This document shows positions 32,601-42,394 of a DNA stretch of 64,000 bases, one piece after another. Each line of letters begins with the position of its first letter. Position 1 is the stretch's first letter. Source of the stretch: Marchantia polymorpha subsp. ruderalis (Eukaryota > Streptophyta > Marchantiopsida > Marchantiales > Marchantiaceae); assembly GCA_037833965.1 (NCBI GenBank), contig AP031351.1, positions 31,198,501-31,262,500 of the forward strand, written 5' to 3'. The position numbers and the translations under genes were made by a program. Below the pieces are notes generated by a model. The model worked only from the letters and a program-made list of their open reading frames with translations. It searched no databases and was not told the origin of the DNA.

Positions 32601-34356
32601 GGCTGCACACTTCCTGCAACGGCCGCTGTCGAATGGGAGCAGTGGGTTCTTGATGCTGCTCCTCTTCGGACTCCTCTCTCCATCGCCGCTTCCGCGGCAC
32701 TCTTGCTGCGGGAGTGTTTCTTCCTTCGTCCCTCCGTCTTGGCGGAGTAGAAGTTGGCGACTCCTCTGCGTCAGTGTCGACCTCGTTATCCCGCACATAC
32801 TTCCCGGGATGGTCGACGGACAACGGCGGATAACGAGCAAGCTCCGCCGCGGTCAAACAATTTCGCTGCCGATAAAAATTGATCAGGAAAGGAGAGAGGT
32901 GATTTAGAGTTCCCCCCTTCTCCTCAAAAGCGTGCTGTCGCATCACTCTGTGCAGGATGCTCGCCCAGTGAATTGGAGCTCCCTCGATGATGCACTCCAC
33001 AAAAGAGACCTGCCACAATGTGATGTAGCAGGCGCAGTGTGGCTGCAGTAATTGCAGCAGCGCCGTAGCCACAGTTCGGCGGAAGCGATCCTTGTAATCG
33101 CGGGTCTTGTACCCATTCTTGGTAGACCTCTCCCGCTTGAACAACTCCACAAATTGCGCCTCGTCCTGCTTAGACACCTTGACGCTCTCACTATCAAAGA
33201 GGAGGTGCCCTGGGATGCCTGCACACCTCCCCAATGCCTGCGCCCAATCTTGGACCGTCCACCGATCGACATGCGGACGCAATTTGCGCGAAGGTGGTCC
33301 CTGTGGCTCTAGCCACTCGCGCACCATATCCACACAAATGTAGTTCCATCCCCATAGCAAGAAATCGAGCTTTCTTGCTATCAGCCGTTCCTCGTAGGCG
33401 CGCAGCCCGTTCTGTGGAAGCCGGAGCGGCAGCATCCGCAATCGGTTCAGCCTCGACATTGCGTTCTTGGAATTCGCCTGTTCGCTAATTCTCCCTCTGC
33501 TCCGCTCGAGCTCCTTGCTTCCTCAGCAAACTCTAATCTCACTCAATTCCAAATCACGCGCACTCACTTCTCTCTCAATCAACAAGTAATCCTCTGCGCG
33601 GCGATGTCGGGAATGCTTAGCAGCTAGCAGATGGACGCGCGCAGCTCGCACTAGAAAATGGAATCGCGAATTCAAGAATGGGACGCTCTCCGTCTCCCGG
33701 TCGAAGGTCATGGTCGGCTCTTGCTCGTGAGGGTCGACTCAATTGATGGCCGCGCCGGCTCTACGCTAAAACGGTCTCCGCTCTCACGCGCGGCTTTAGG
33801 CTCCGCCGACGCCGATTTAACTCACACGCTCGAATTGGCGAATTTGAACTCCGCGAGCGTACTACGCCGCGGACATGGGTGCGCAGCGCCGAAGGCGGCT
33901 TTTCCGCCTTGCGCGGTACACTCGTTCGTACCGCTCCTCAGCCAATCCTCCTCCACCCCGGCGCTCGTCCGCACGTCGGACAAAAGTTAAACTCCCGCCT
34001 GTGCGCAGGCGGACTCCTCGGCGGATTCTCCGCCGGCGCGGAACTTCATCCGCCTGTGCGCAGGCGAATTCCGTCCGCGTCGCTGCGCTGGCGCGGAAGG
34101 CGTTGACCGCGGTCAACAGCCTCCGCCCAGACTAACCGTTCCTTGTCTCTCCGTCGGCGCTCTCGCCGCCGCAACTCCGCCCGACCAAGCGCATCCATCC
34201 GTCCCATCCGTACGGTCCGTACGGATTTTACTACTCTGGCGGCTCCTTGCTCGTCCGCGCCATTGCGCTGGCGCAGAAGGCGCCGTACAATTTCTACCTC
34301 CGAAGGCGCATTTCTAGGGCCGAAGGCGGATTTCCCGCTGACGCCTTAGCGCCTGT
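29654..34356 (-). mobile_element. TGT-TIR element E10, both termini clipped
   Basis: The left edge lacks the first few bases of the 3' terminus (gTAATCCACTAAAGGC instead of TGTAATAATCCAC...). The 3' region runs to about 30730, then the ORF in pieces, then the leader. On the right the leader ends just after the palindrome GCGCCTGTGCGCAGGCG near 34350, where plus-strand 3' region sequence (E12) follows. No target duplication can be recovered. Confidence 0.75.
30735..33711 (-). pseudogene. TGT-TIR family ORF of E10, several breaks
   Basis: ATG at 33711 (MTFDRETESVPF). An AGA-to-TGA change after IRVC stops the frame near 33523. The main piece 33459-31750 covers the N-terminal domain and the palindrome-coded middle up to a shift near 31870. 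Frame 31867-31415 has ALDILAKSSEAAAV, the acidic run and LLKYLDRKFDKYA. Frames 31415-31167 and 31157-30735 hold the coiled coil. It is the closest relative of the intact E11 protein apart from E1. Confidence 0.8.
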
Positions 34357-34939
34357 GCGCAGGCGAGTGAGTGTGTAGAGTGGAGAGTGCAGTAGTGTAG
34401 CTTGGTTCCGCTCTACAGAGTGCAGTAGTGTAGCTTGGTTCCGTGCAGGCGTTTAGAGTAGCAGGTAGTGCAGCGTAGTGTTAGTTAGGACCTTAGAGGG
34501 TATAAAGTAGTTCAAGGCGTTTTGCCTTGGGATTCTCCCAGTTTCGGAAGTGCAGATCAGGAACTCACTTTCTCGGCGTGTTTGTGTGTTTAGTTCTGGC
34601 ACCACGTAGAGGAGCTACAGCTTGACGAAGGTACTGCATTTTGTAGCTGAAGGCCTTCGGCTGAATGTTCAGAGCTAGTATACCGGTTAGAGACTTGAGT
34701 AGTGCGGATCTACACCTGCGGGTGATTGCCGATGCTTAGAGCCGGTTGCGAGTTAGATACTTGAGCAGTTCCCCCTTACACCTTCGAGTGATTTATCCTG
34801 ATTGTACTCCTACGGGACGTTTCCCCTAAATGCCAAAGTGAAGTTTTGCTACTTCGTGTAAACCTTGGTTATCAATTTAGGTTACGCTGCAGAAGACACC
34901 CTCAGGGCACACCTCTGTAGTAATTCTGGGAATGACAAG
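34357..34939 (+). mobile_element. TGT-TIR element E12, 3' region, left piece
   Basis: Plus-strand 3' region beginning at the junction with E10. It contains a partial duplication of AGAGTGCAGTAGTGTAGCTTGG (near 34385 and 34425), the TATAAAG block at 34501 and the CGGCTGAATGTTCAGAGC segment. It is split by E11 inside the motif GGGAATGACAAGTGCC and resumes at 40355. No coding part is present. Confidence 0.75.
34935..34939. repeat. Target-site duplication ACAAG of E11, left copy
   Basis: ACAAG at 34935-34939 and 40355-40359. Joining the flanks gives GAATGACAAGTGCCTAAG, the normal family 3' region sequence seen at 3266. Confidence 0.92.
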
Positions 34940-34959
34940 TGTAATAATCCACTAAAGGC
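34940..34959. repeat. 3' terminal inverted repeat of E11
   Basis: TGTAATAATCCACTAAAGGC. Equivalent ends: 17243 (E9), 3818 (E2), 40940 (E12), 46795 (E13); type B ends at 14545 and 16269 begin TGTAATGACAGA. Confidence 0.85.
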
Positions 34960-35951
34960 TAAAACTGCAATATAGTGGTAGAAAGGTCGAACCCACAGGG
35001 ACAGAGGAACACACAGGGTACAAAGTGTCACGTTTTAACAGACTATTGAGGAGTTTGAATTCTCAGGCAACTGTCACTCCCAGAAATACTGCAAGTGTCC
35101 ACTCGGAGCGCACTCGGAGGTCGCACAGTGCAGCGTAACACACACACACACACCTGAAACTACAGAAACACAACCCAGAGATCCGTTAGGACCTCTACTC
35201 AAGATTTCAGGGGGGGGGAAAGTCTCTCGAGAGTACACTCAGCGAAGCTGCGGGTAGTGACTCCCAACTCCGGCTTTTACAACACTTCCGCTAGCTTGCT
35301 GCTAGCGTAGGAAACCCGGTTTGGACTGCCTACTTCGGATCGAAGTCACTCAGACGCGGTGAACAACACTCTCAACTCACAAAACGCGCAGAGAACACAG
35401 GTCCGCACTGAAGGACTCACTGAGAAACATTCCAGTAACACAACAACAGTCTATTGAAGAGTTTGAATTCTCAGGCGCTTGTCATTCCCAGAAATACTAC
35501 AGGGGTTACCCTCAAGGCACCTGCTGCAGCGTAACCTGAATTTACAACCAAGGCTTACACGAAGTAGCAAAACTTCCCTTTGGCATTCAGGGGAAAAATC
35601 CCAAGGGAGTACAATCAGAAAGGAACACTCGAAGGTGTAGGGGCGAAATTGTTCAAGTATCTAACTAGGCACTGGCTCTGAGCATCGGCAGTCACCCACA
35701 GGTGCAGATCCGAACTACTCAAGTCTCTAACCAATGGACTAGCTCTGAACATTCGGCCGAAGGCCTTCAGCTACAAAATGCGGAACGCTAAGTTGTAACT
35801 CCTCGTGCGTGGTGAAAGAACTCAAGGACACAAACACGCAAAGGAAATGGGTTCCTGATCTATACTTCTGAGTTTGGGAAAGAACCCCAGGCAAAACGCC
35901 TGGAACTATTTTATACCTTCTAAGTCCTACCCAGCACTACACTGCACTACG

Positions 35952-38900
35952 CTACACGCCTGCACGGAACCACGCTACACTACACTCCGCGGAACCTGTA
36001 CTACGTCTCCTGCGCGGCCGACTGCCGCGCACTAACTCCCTACCCTGCCAATCTTCCGCTCGACTGCGCAGTCCCAAACGCTGCAACGCCGCGGACACCT
36101 CCACTTCGAGGGCGGACATGGTATCCTGTGCCTTCGACAGAAAGGCATCGAGCTTCTTTGCTACCTTCCGCCGACTCCTACTGTCGCCTGACAACAACCC
36201 GGCTGCGCGTAATTCAAACTCACGCAGTGTGAGTTTCTCCTGCGCCTTCACTTCCCAGTGGGCGTAGCCCTTGAGACAGTGGGCGACTCGCCTCGCCGTC
36301 TCCACCTTCGTGCGATCCGCCTCCTTCCTGCGATCCTCTTCAATTATCACTAATTGCGATTCGGCTTCAGCACGTTGCGCTCTCAATTCGCCACACTCTG
36401 ACTGTAACCTGCGGATTAACTCTTCATCCGCCTGCCGTGCGAGCTGACATTGTTCCAACAACCGCGTCTGTCGCACGAGCTCCTCTGACAAAATCCGATT
36501 CTGGACCTGCTCAGAAATGAGTGCTTCCTTGACCTTCACCTGCTCCTTGGTGAGCTCGTCCAGTTTCTCATCCTTCATCTTCTCGGAGTGCTTGTAGAAT
36601 TTCTGATTAAGTTTGTACTGACCCCACAAGCATGCATGCTTCTCCTTCAATTCCCTCAACTCCTGGTCCACTCTAGCTAACAGCTTGCTGGTGTGGACTT
36701 TAGTGCGAGTCCGCCTGCGCACTAACTCGATGTAAGATCCCGGCTGGAGTGGGTCGGCGTATTTATCGACCTTGCGATCCAAGTACCTCAGCAACGGAAT
36801 CACCTGCTCAGAGAGCGCCGCCGCCGGCGCTCCAACAATTTCCTCCTCCTCCTCCTCGGTGTCTTCTGCTCCTGACATTTCTTCCGTGGAGCCTCCGTCG
36901 TCATCATCCGAGTGGAGAATTTCAGTCGCCATTGATTGCGTCGGCGACTGCCCCGAGTGGGGCTGCACGTCATCGACGTGTGCTGCCTGCGAAGGCACGG
37001 CTGCAGCCTCGCTGCTCGTCGCCAAAATGTCTAAGGCGGAAGGCGAATGTACCCGTGCGGCATCCCCGTCGCTCGCTTGTTGGTTGTCTACCACGTCCTC
37101 TCTGCCGCCGTCGCCCGCCGCCGAAGGCGATCGAGCGGAGGGTGGCTGCGCGGGGTTTGATTGCGCATCGCGCATCGAAATTTCATCCCGCGGACAGTCA
37201 CTCCGCTCCTCCGTCTGTTGCTGCTCCCTTGATCGGTCCGTGGGGGCTGTGCCCGGCCCGTGCGCAGGCGCAATTGCCGGCGCCTTGTCCGCCGAAGGCG
37301 TAGTGCCGCGGACATCCATCGCCGAAGGCGACATGGCCGGGGGCCGCTCGCCCGATGTCCCCTGGCCTATAGGCCCTGCCGCCGAAGGCGCATCTATCGG
37401 CAGACTTCCCGCCGATGGTGCGGCCTCCGCACGCTCCCTGCTCGTATCTCCTCGGCTCGAAGGCCCTGGCGCCGAAGGCGCAAATTGCGGCGCGTGGTGC
37501 GCCGGAGGGTCTGGCCCCGAGGGCCGGTGTCTCGTAGGCGGTTCTTCCGCCGGCTCCTTCCCCTTCCTACGTTGGAACGGGGGTGATTCTTGCCTGTGCA
37601 CAGGCGGCACGTGTGGAGGTGTCCTGTGCACAGGCGACCTGTGCACAGGCGACCTGTGCACAGGTGAGCGCCTGTGCACAGGCGGACTGCTCCCTCCCAC
37701 GCGTAAGCGTAGATCCACGTCCACTTGTGATCGCCTGTCCGCGGAGGCTCGTCCGTCCGCGGAGGCTCGTCTGTGCGCAAACGGAACATCTGTCCGCATC
37801 GCACGTGGTAACTCCGGAGGCCCTTGGCCCGTAGGCGGCCTCTCTCCCGTCGAGGTTGCAGCGTGGCCCGTTGCTCCTGCGGTCGTCCGCGCTTCCTCAT
37901 GCTTCTCTGGCGACGCACTTCCTTTCTCCGTCGCAATCGTCGCCGTGTCCGCACTGTCAGCTGGTAACACCAGTCTGCGTGCCTTCTGCTTCGGCCGGCT
38001 GTATGACTCGCACAGCGGCCGCGGTCGAATGGGAGCAGAGGGTTCTTGATGCTGCTCCTCTTCAGACTCTTCCCTCCATCGCCGCTTCCGCGGCACTCGT
38101 GCTGCAGGAGTGTGTCTCCCTTCGTCCCTTCGCCTTGATGGGGTAGAAGTCGGTGACTCCTCTGCATCAGTGTCGACCTCATTCTCCCGCACATACTTCC
38201 CGGGATGGTCGATGGACAATGGCGGAAAATGTTCAAGCTCCGCCGCTGTCAAACAATTCCGCTGTCGATAAAAATTGATGAGGAAAGGAGAAAGATGGTT
38301 TAGAGTTCCCCCCTTCTCCTCAAACGCGTGCTGTCGCATCACTCTGTGCAGGATGCTCGCCCAGTGAATTGGAGTTCCCTCGATGACGCACTCCACAAAA
38401 GAGACCTGCCACAATGTGATGTAGCAGGCGCGGTGCGGCTGCAGTAGTTGCATCAGCGCCGCGGACAAAGTCCGGCGAAATCGATCCTTGTAATCACGGG
38501 TCCTGTACCCATTCTTGGTAGACCTCCCGGTCTTGAACAGCTCCACAAATTGCGCCTCTTCCTGCTTGGTCACCTTGATGCTCTCACTGTCGAAAAGGAG
38601 ATGCCCTGGCATGCCAGCACATCTTCCCAACGCCTGCGCCCAATCTTGGACTGTCCACCGATCAACATGCGGACGCAATCCGCGCGAGGGTGGTCCCTGT
38701 GGCTCTAGCCACTCGCGCACCATATTCGCACAGATGTAATTCCATCCCCATAGCAAGAAATCGAGCTTTCTTGCTATTAAGCGCTCCTCGAAAGCGCGCA
38801 GCCCGTTCTGTGGTAGGCGAAGTGGCACCATCCGCAATCTGCTCGGTCTCGTCATTGCGTTCCTGGGGTTCGCTCGCCCGCTCATTCTACTTCCGCACCG

Positions 38901-39107
38901 CCCGAGCTTCTTTCTCTCTCGGCAAACTCTAATCGCCCTCAATTCCAAATCACGCGCATTCACTTCTCCCTCAATCAACAAGAAATCTCCTGTGCGGCGA
39001 CGTCGAGAATGTTCAGCAGCCAGCAGATGGATGCGCGCAGCGCGCACAAGAGATTGGAATCGCGAATTCAAGAATGGGACGTTCTCCGCCGCCCGGTCGA
39101 AGGTCAT
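35952..39107 (-). CDS. TGT-TIR family protein, intact, 1051 residues
   Basis: Single open frame from ATG 39107 to a stop at 35952. Residues 90-305 form a conserved, probably globular domain (RLRMVPLRLPQNGLRAFEER, LLWGWNY, GRCAG, YRTRDYKDRFRR, PIHWASILHRVMRQ, LSPFLINFY) found in every copy. Basic stretches KRRWR (341-345) and RPKQKARR (371-378) could be nuclear signals. Residues 420-730 are P/S/A/R-rich and encoded largely by palindromes (PVHRSPVHR at about 480-495; PSGPDPP). An acidic run lies at 747-757, then LLRYLDRKVDKY (772-783), then a coiled coil at about 800-1010. I see no RT, integrase, recombinase or DDE signature. The N-terminal domain faintly recalls the putative plant transposon protein domain (PF20167), from memory and unverified. 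Function unknown; gag-like packaging or a novel transposition protein are both possible. Confidence 0.85.
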   Translation of the reverse strand: MTFDRAAENVPFLNSRFQSLVRAARIHLLAAEHSRRRRTGDFLLIEGEVNARDLELRAIRVCRERKKLGRCGSRMSGRANPRNAMTRPSRLRMVPLRLPQNGLRAFEERLIARKLDFLLWGWNYICANMVREWLEPQGPPSRGLRPHVDRWTVQDWAQALGRCAGMPGHLLFDSESIKVTKQEEAQFVELFKTGRSTKNGYRTRDYKDRFRRTLSAALMQLLQPHRACYITLWQVSFVECVIEGTPIHWASILHRVMRQHAFEEKGGTLNHLSPFLINFYRQRNCLTAAELEHFPPLSIDHPGKYVRENEVDTDAEESPTSTPSRRRDEGRHTPAARVPRKRRWREESEEEQHQEPSAPIRPRPLCESYSRPKQKARRLVLPADSADTATIATEKGSASPEKHEEARTTAGATGHAATSTGERPPTGQGPPELPRAMRTDVPFAHRRASADGRASADRRSQVDVDLRLRVGGSSPPVHRRSPVHRSPVHRSPVHRTPPHVPPVHRQESPPFQRRKGKEPAEEPPTRHRPSGPDPPAHHAPQFAPSAPGPSSRGDTSRERAEAAPSAGSLPIDAPSAAGPIGQGTSGERPPAMSPSAMDVRGTTPSADKAPAIAPAHGPGTAPTDRSREQQQTEERSDCPRDEISMRDAQSNPAQPPSARSPSAAGDGGREDVVDNQQASDGDAARVHSPSALDILATSSEAAAVPSQAAHVDDVQPHSGQSPTQSMATEILHSDDDDGGSTEEMSGAEDTEEEEEEIVGAPAAALSEQVIPLLRYLDRKVDKYADPLQPGSYIELVRRRTRTKVHTSKLLARVDQELRELKEKHACLWGQYKLNQKFYKHSEKMKDEKLDELTKEQVKVKEALISEQVQNRILSEELVRQTRLLEQCQLARQADEELIRRLQSECGELRAQRAEAESQLVIIEEDRRKEADRTKVETARRVAHCLKGYAHWEVKAQEKLTLREFELRAAGLLSGDSRSRRKVAKKLDAFLSKAQDTMSALEVEVSAALQRLGLRSRAEDWQGRELVRGSRPRRRRSTGSAECSVAWFRAGV
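37608..37692. repeat. 15-bp palindromic tandem inside the E11 ORF
   Basis: Repeated CCTGTGCACAGGCGA units, each with the palindrome CCTGTGCACAGG. Five are recognisable, three of them adjacent. They encode the RSPVHRSPVHRSPVHR stretch. E10 has only two or three such units here, so the tract expanded in E11 without breaking the frame. Confidence 0.85.
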
Positions 39108-39211
39108 GGTCGGCTCTTGCTCGTGAAGAACGTCTCACTTGATGGCCGCGCCGGCTGTACGCTGGAACGGTCTTCGCTCTCACGCGCGGCTTCACGCTCC
39201 GCCGTCGTCGA

Positions 39212-39958
39212 TTAAACTCTCACGCTCGAATTGGCGGATTTGAACTCCACGAGCGTATTACCCCGCGGACATGGGGGCGTAGCGCCGAAGGCGAGTTTTC
39301 CGCCTTGCGCGGTACACTTGTTCGTACCGCCCCTCGGCCAATCCCCCTCTGCCTTGACGCGTGTGTCCGCATGTCGGACAAAAGTTCCACTCCTGCCTGT
39401 GCGCAGGCGGGAGCCTCGGCGGATGCTCCGCCGGCGCGGAACTTGAACATCCTCCTGTGCACAGGCGGTCGCCTGTGCGCAGGCGAATTCCGTGCGCGGC
39501 GTCGCGCTGGCGCGGAAGGCGTTGACCGTGGTCAGCCGTCTCCGTCCAGTCTGTCCGTTCCTTGTCTCTCCGTCGGCGCTTCCGCCGCCGCAACTCCGTC
39601 CGTCCAAGAGCGCATCCACCCGTCCCGTCCGCATGGTCCGTACCGATTTGATTACTCTGGCGGCTCTTCCGACGTACGCGGCGCTGCGCTGGCGCGGAAG
39701 GCGCCGTACACTTTCTACCTCACAAGGCGCATTTCTAGGGCCCAAGGCGGATTTTCCGCCGACGCCGAAGCGCCTGTGCACAGGCGAGCGCCTGTGCGTA
39801 GGCGGACTTCGCGCTTCCCCTAACCCTACTTCGCCTGTGCACAGGCGAACGCCTTCGTCCGCGCATAGGACAAAACTTGATTCCCCCTTCCGCGTAGGCG
39901 GAATTCGCGCCGGTGGCGAACTCTTTCCGCCGTAGGCGACCGTCTCTGTTTCTTCCAA
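39212..39958 (-). other. Leader ORF of E11 (248 codons), possible upstream reading frame
   Basis: An open frame in the leader, ending just upstream of the main ORF's ATG at 39107. Its C-terminal part (GGSADGETRNGQTGRR, LTTVNAFRASA, EGDWPRGGTN, EFKSANSSV) is recognisable in the leader of the more diverged E3 (5809-6204), including the same ending. E1 has it too but loses the frame at a palindrome. It may be a real second protein, or only sequence held open by high GC content. Confidence 0.3.
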
Positions 39959-40005
39959 TCGTGATAACTCCCTAAGTCCTCATCCGTTCCAAGCGTTCTT
40001 GGACT

Positions 40006-40038
40006 CGTTGGAATCAGTGCGTCGAGCTCTTTCCAACG
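40006..40038. repeat. Conserved leader hairpin of E11
   Basis: Arms CGTTGGAA (40006-40013) and TTCCAACG (40031-40038) around TCAGTGCGTCGAGCTCT. Same block as at 1880 and 20756. Confidence 0.65.
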
Positions 40039-40334
40039 GGACCCTAACTTGGTCAAGGCGCCCGAGGGTTGACCTAATTATGGAGGGTTTCCCTACAGCC
40101 GCGGACGCGATCTCCGAAGGCGGGTTTTGCGCCTTGCGTCGTAGGGGTCCTAACTGCAGAGCTCGCAGGGAGGGTGGTGCCTGTCCTCACTGCTGCACCC
40201 CCAATCCCAGATTCTACAAGATCCTTCGAGAATCCCCGCGATCTTCCGGATTCACTCCGTTTTGATGTACCGAAGGCTATTTACAATGCTGCTAGGGTAC
40301 AGTTTTCCAAAAATGTTTTAATTTCCTCAAAATT

Positions 40335-40354
40335 GCCAAAAGTGGGGTACCACA
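40335..40354. repeat. 5' terminal inverted repeat of E11
   Basis: Minus strand TGTGGTACCCCACTTTTGGC. Equivalent ends: 2228 (E1), 5077 (E3), 42395 (E13, TGTGGTAACCCAC), 49299 (E15), 15948 (E6), 47787 (E14, degenerate). Confidence 0.85.
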
Positions 40355-40940
40355 ACAAGTGCCTAAGACTTCAAACTCTTCAACAGACTGTTATGGTGTG
40401 TGTGTTATTGGATTGTGTCTCAGTTGAGTCTCTCAATCGGGCCTGTACTCTCTGCGCTTGGTGTGAATCGAGGGTGACGTCCACCGCGTATGAGTGACTT
40501 CGTTCCAAAGTGGGAAGTCCAATCCGGGTTCCCTACGCTAGCAGGAACTAGCGGAAGGGTTGTAAAAGCCGGAGTGGGCGTCACTACCTGCAGAGCCTCT
40601 AAATGTACTCTTGAGAGACTTTCCCCCTGAAATCCTAAGCGGAGGTCCTGACCGACCTCCGAGTTGTGCTATTCCAGTTTTCAGGCGTGTGTGTTGAGTG
40701 ACTTACGCTGCACTGTGCATCCTCCGAGTGACCTCCGAGTTGAGCATCCTTCGAGTGGCCTCCGAGTGGCCTCCGAGTTGAGCACTTGTAGTATTTCTGG
40801 GAGTGACAGTCGCCTGAGAATTCAAACTCTCCAAAAGTCTGTTAAACGTGACACTTTGTACTCTGTGTGTTGCCTCTGTCCCTGTGGGTTCGACCTTTTT
40901 ACCACCATACTGCAGTTTTAGCCTTTGGTGGGTTATTACA
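40355..40940 (+). mobile_element. TGT-TIR element E12, 3' region, right piece
   Basis: Resumes after E11 with the duplicated ACAAG, then TGCCTAAG and the rest of the 3' region, ending GTGGGTTATTACA at 40940. The following flank cacag lies in the type B element E14. There is no gene. Confidence 0.8.
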
Positions 40941-42394
40941 CACAGCTCTTCCGAAGTCCGTTTTCGCTTCTAAAAGAGACGAAGCTGAATGGAACCCACT
41001 ACTCCTAACTTATCATTTACTACCAAATCCACTATTTACTGTACTTTGAATTGTTCTTATTCTAAAAGTTTGAAATCACTAGTCTTCTATCTTTCAAACT
41101 TATCGTTTTGAGAAAAAAAGAAAAACTACATTATCACATCGCGCTTTGCCGAAGCCACAATCAATTCCTCCACACGTTGCACTTCCGCAGCGTAAGCCAT
41201 CTTGGATGCCTCCAATCTCTTACATAGATCCATTGTTGCCCTCTATACATTCCCATAGGAAGCCTGAAGACATACACAATCCTGTTCTGACGACACACGC
41301 CGTTAAGTCTCCTTAGCTAAGTTTAACCGAAGAACTTCGCCTTCGCCCGAAGATGGTCTTCTCGCTCCTGTAGTGTCGCCCTTATGATCGCGCACTCAGA
41401 TGTCAAGTTCGCAACTCGTTTCTTCGCCATTGTAGTTGCGGACTTCTATACCCTCTTCACCGCTACTACATTCTTGATCCTGGTCCTATTCCTTACTAGC
41501 TCTATATAGAACCCTGGTTCTATTTTTTGCAACATACTTCGCTCTCTTCTTATCTAAATACTTCAGTAGAGGGGTTACACTATACTGCAGGAAATCGGGA
41601 AAAGAGACAGCTGACTCTCTTGATTCCTCCTCCTCAACCTCTTTCTCTTCGTCCGATCTTACCTCTTTCTAAGGTGGTGGGAGCGATGCAATCTCGAGAA
41701 CCTCTACCATCGTTCCACCAACTTGTGCCACTACCTACTTGAGTATCTCTTCACTTAGTGTGAGATCCTTTGCCATCTCCTCACTTGACTTCGGCTGTGG
41801 TACTTCTTCACTCCCCATAGATTGTGTCTGCTTCAAAGGTGGAGGACTTGGACTAACAGTCTCTGTCCTTCCTCCAAAGATTCCACTGTTACTTCCATCG
41901 GGACTTCACCTTGTACCGCCAAAGGTACTCCTTCCATTACCCAAAAAGTAGGCTCCTCCTTCTTCACTTCGTCTGTCGTCGAGGCAGCTACATCAGTCTT
42001 CGCTACACTACTATCCAAAGAATCGAACACAACTCTCTCACGGTTTATCTTTTTCTTTGACCTGGCCCGAGTCTTCGACGACCTGATTCTTGTTATCTGG
42101 GTTTCCGCCATCTACAACTCCGGTCTTCGGCCCGACTCACTGTCGGCGATTATCCTCCGTCTCTTTGTCGGTCTCCTCTCTAATTGTTCCCTGACGAAAT
42201 CCACTTGAATTGACTCGCGTGTTGTCCATCGAGGCGGCTCTTGAGGTTAAACATCGTCCTCCTCGTCTGTCTCCTCACTGGACTCAACTGCTAGTATCTC
42301 TCGTTTCTTTGAGAATCGCTTCTCTTCCTCCTTCGTGAGTAATCCCATCCCTTAGTAGAAGTTCACTAAGTAAGGAGTTATGTGATTAATCAAT
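40941..42394 (-). pseudogene. Type B TGT-TIR element E14, middle and C-terminal coding remnant
   Basis: Minus-strand reading gives type B features out of frame with one another: EVQRVEELIVASAKRD near 41160, LLKYLDKKRAKY near 41550, a low-complexity acidic middle (42111-41833, with KKKINRERVVFDSLDSSV), and LINHITPYLVNFY (42352-42400), the counterpart of LNHLSPFLINFY. It is cut on the left by E12 and on the right by E13. The stretch 40941-41150 is non-coding and unassigned. Confidence 0.7.
42390..42394. repeat. Target-site duplication TCAAT of E13, left copy
   Basis: TCAAT at 42390-42394 and 46796-46800. The joined flanks restore the E14 reading ...NHITPYL, equivalent to the conserved LNHLSPFL segment. 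Confidence 0.92.

Larger units (their letters stand above)
34940..40354 (-). mobile_element. TGT-TIR element E11, complete 5415-bp copy with intact ORF
   Basis: Reference copy of the family. Its 5' terminus (minus strand, 40354) is TGTGGTACCCCACTTTTGGC, and its 3' terminus read inward (34940) is TGTAATAATCCACTAAAGGC. The two share TGT, TA, CCAC and GGC positions. There are no LTRs: the first and last kilobase are unrelated. Exact 5-bp duplications (ACAAG) prove integration as a unit. Contents in the sense direction are a leader of about 1.25 kb with hairpin and palindromes, a 1051-codon ORF, and a 3' region of about 1 kb with a TATA-like block and a CACACA run. It lies inside E12. Confidence 0.9.

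Noticed and set aside
37600-37700. Regular short palindromic repeats resembling a CRISPR array
   Set aside because: Unit length is 15 bp with almost no spacers, the tract is in frame within an ORF, and the genome is a plant's.
34940-40354. E11 as an ordinary LTR retrotransposon
   Set aside because: The sequence inside one end does not recur inside the other, there is no primer binding site next to the 5' end, and no RT or integrase is encoded.
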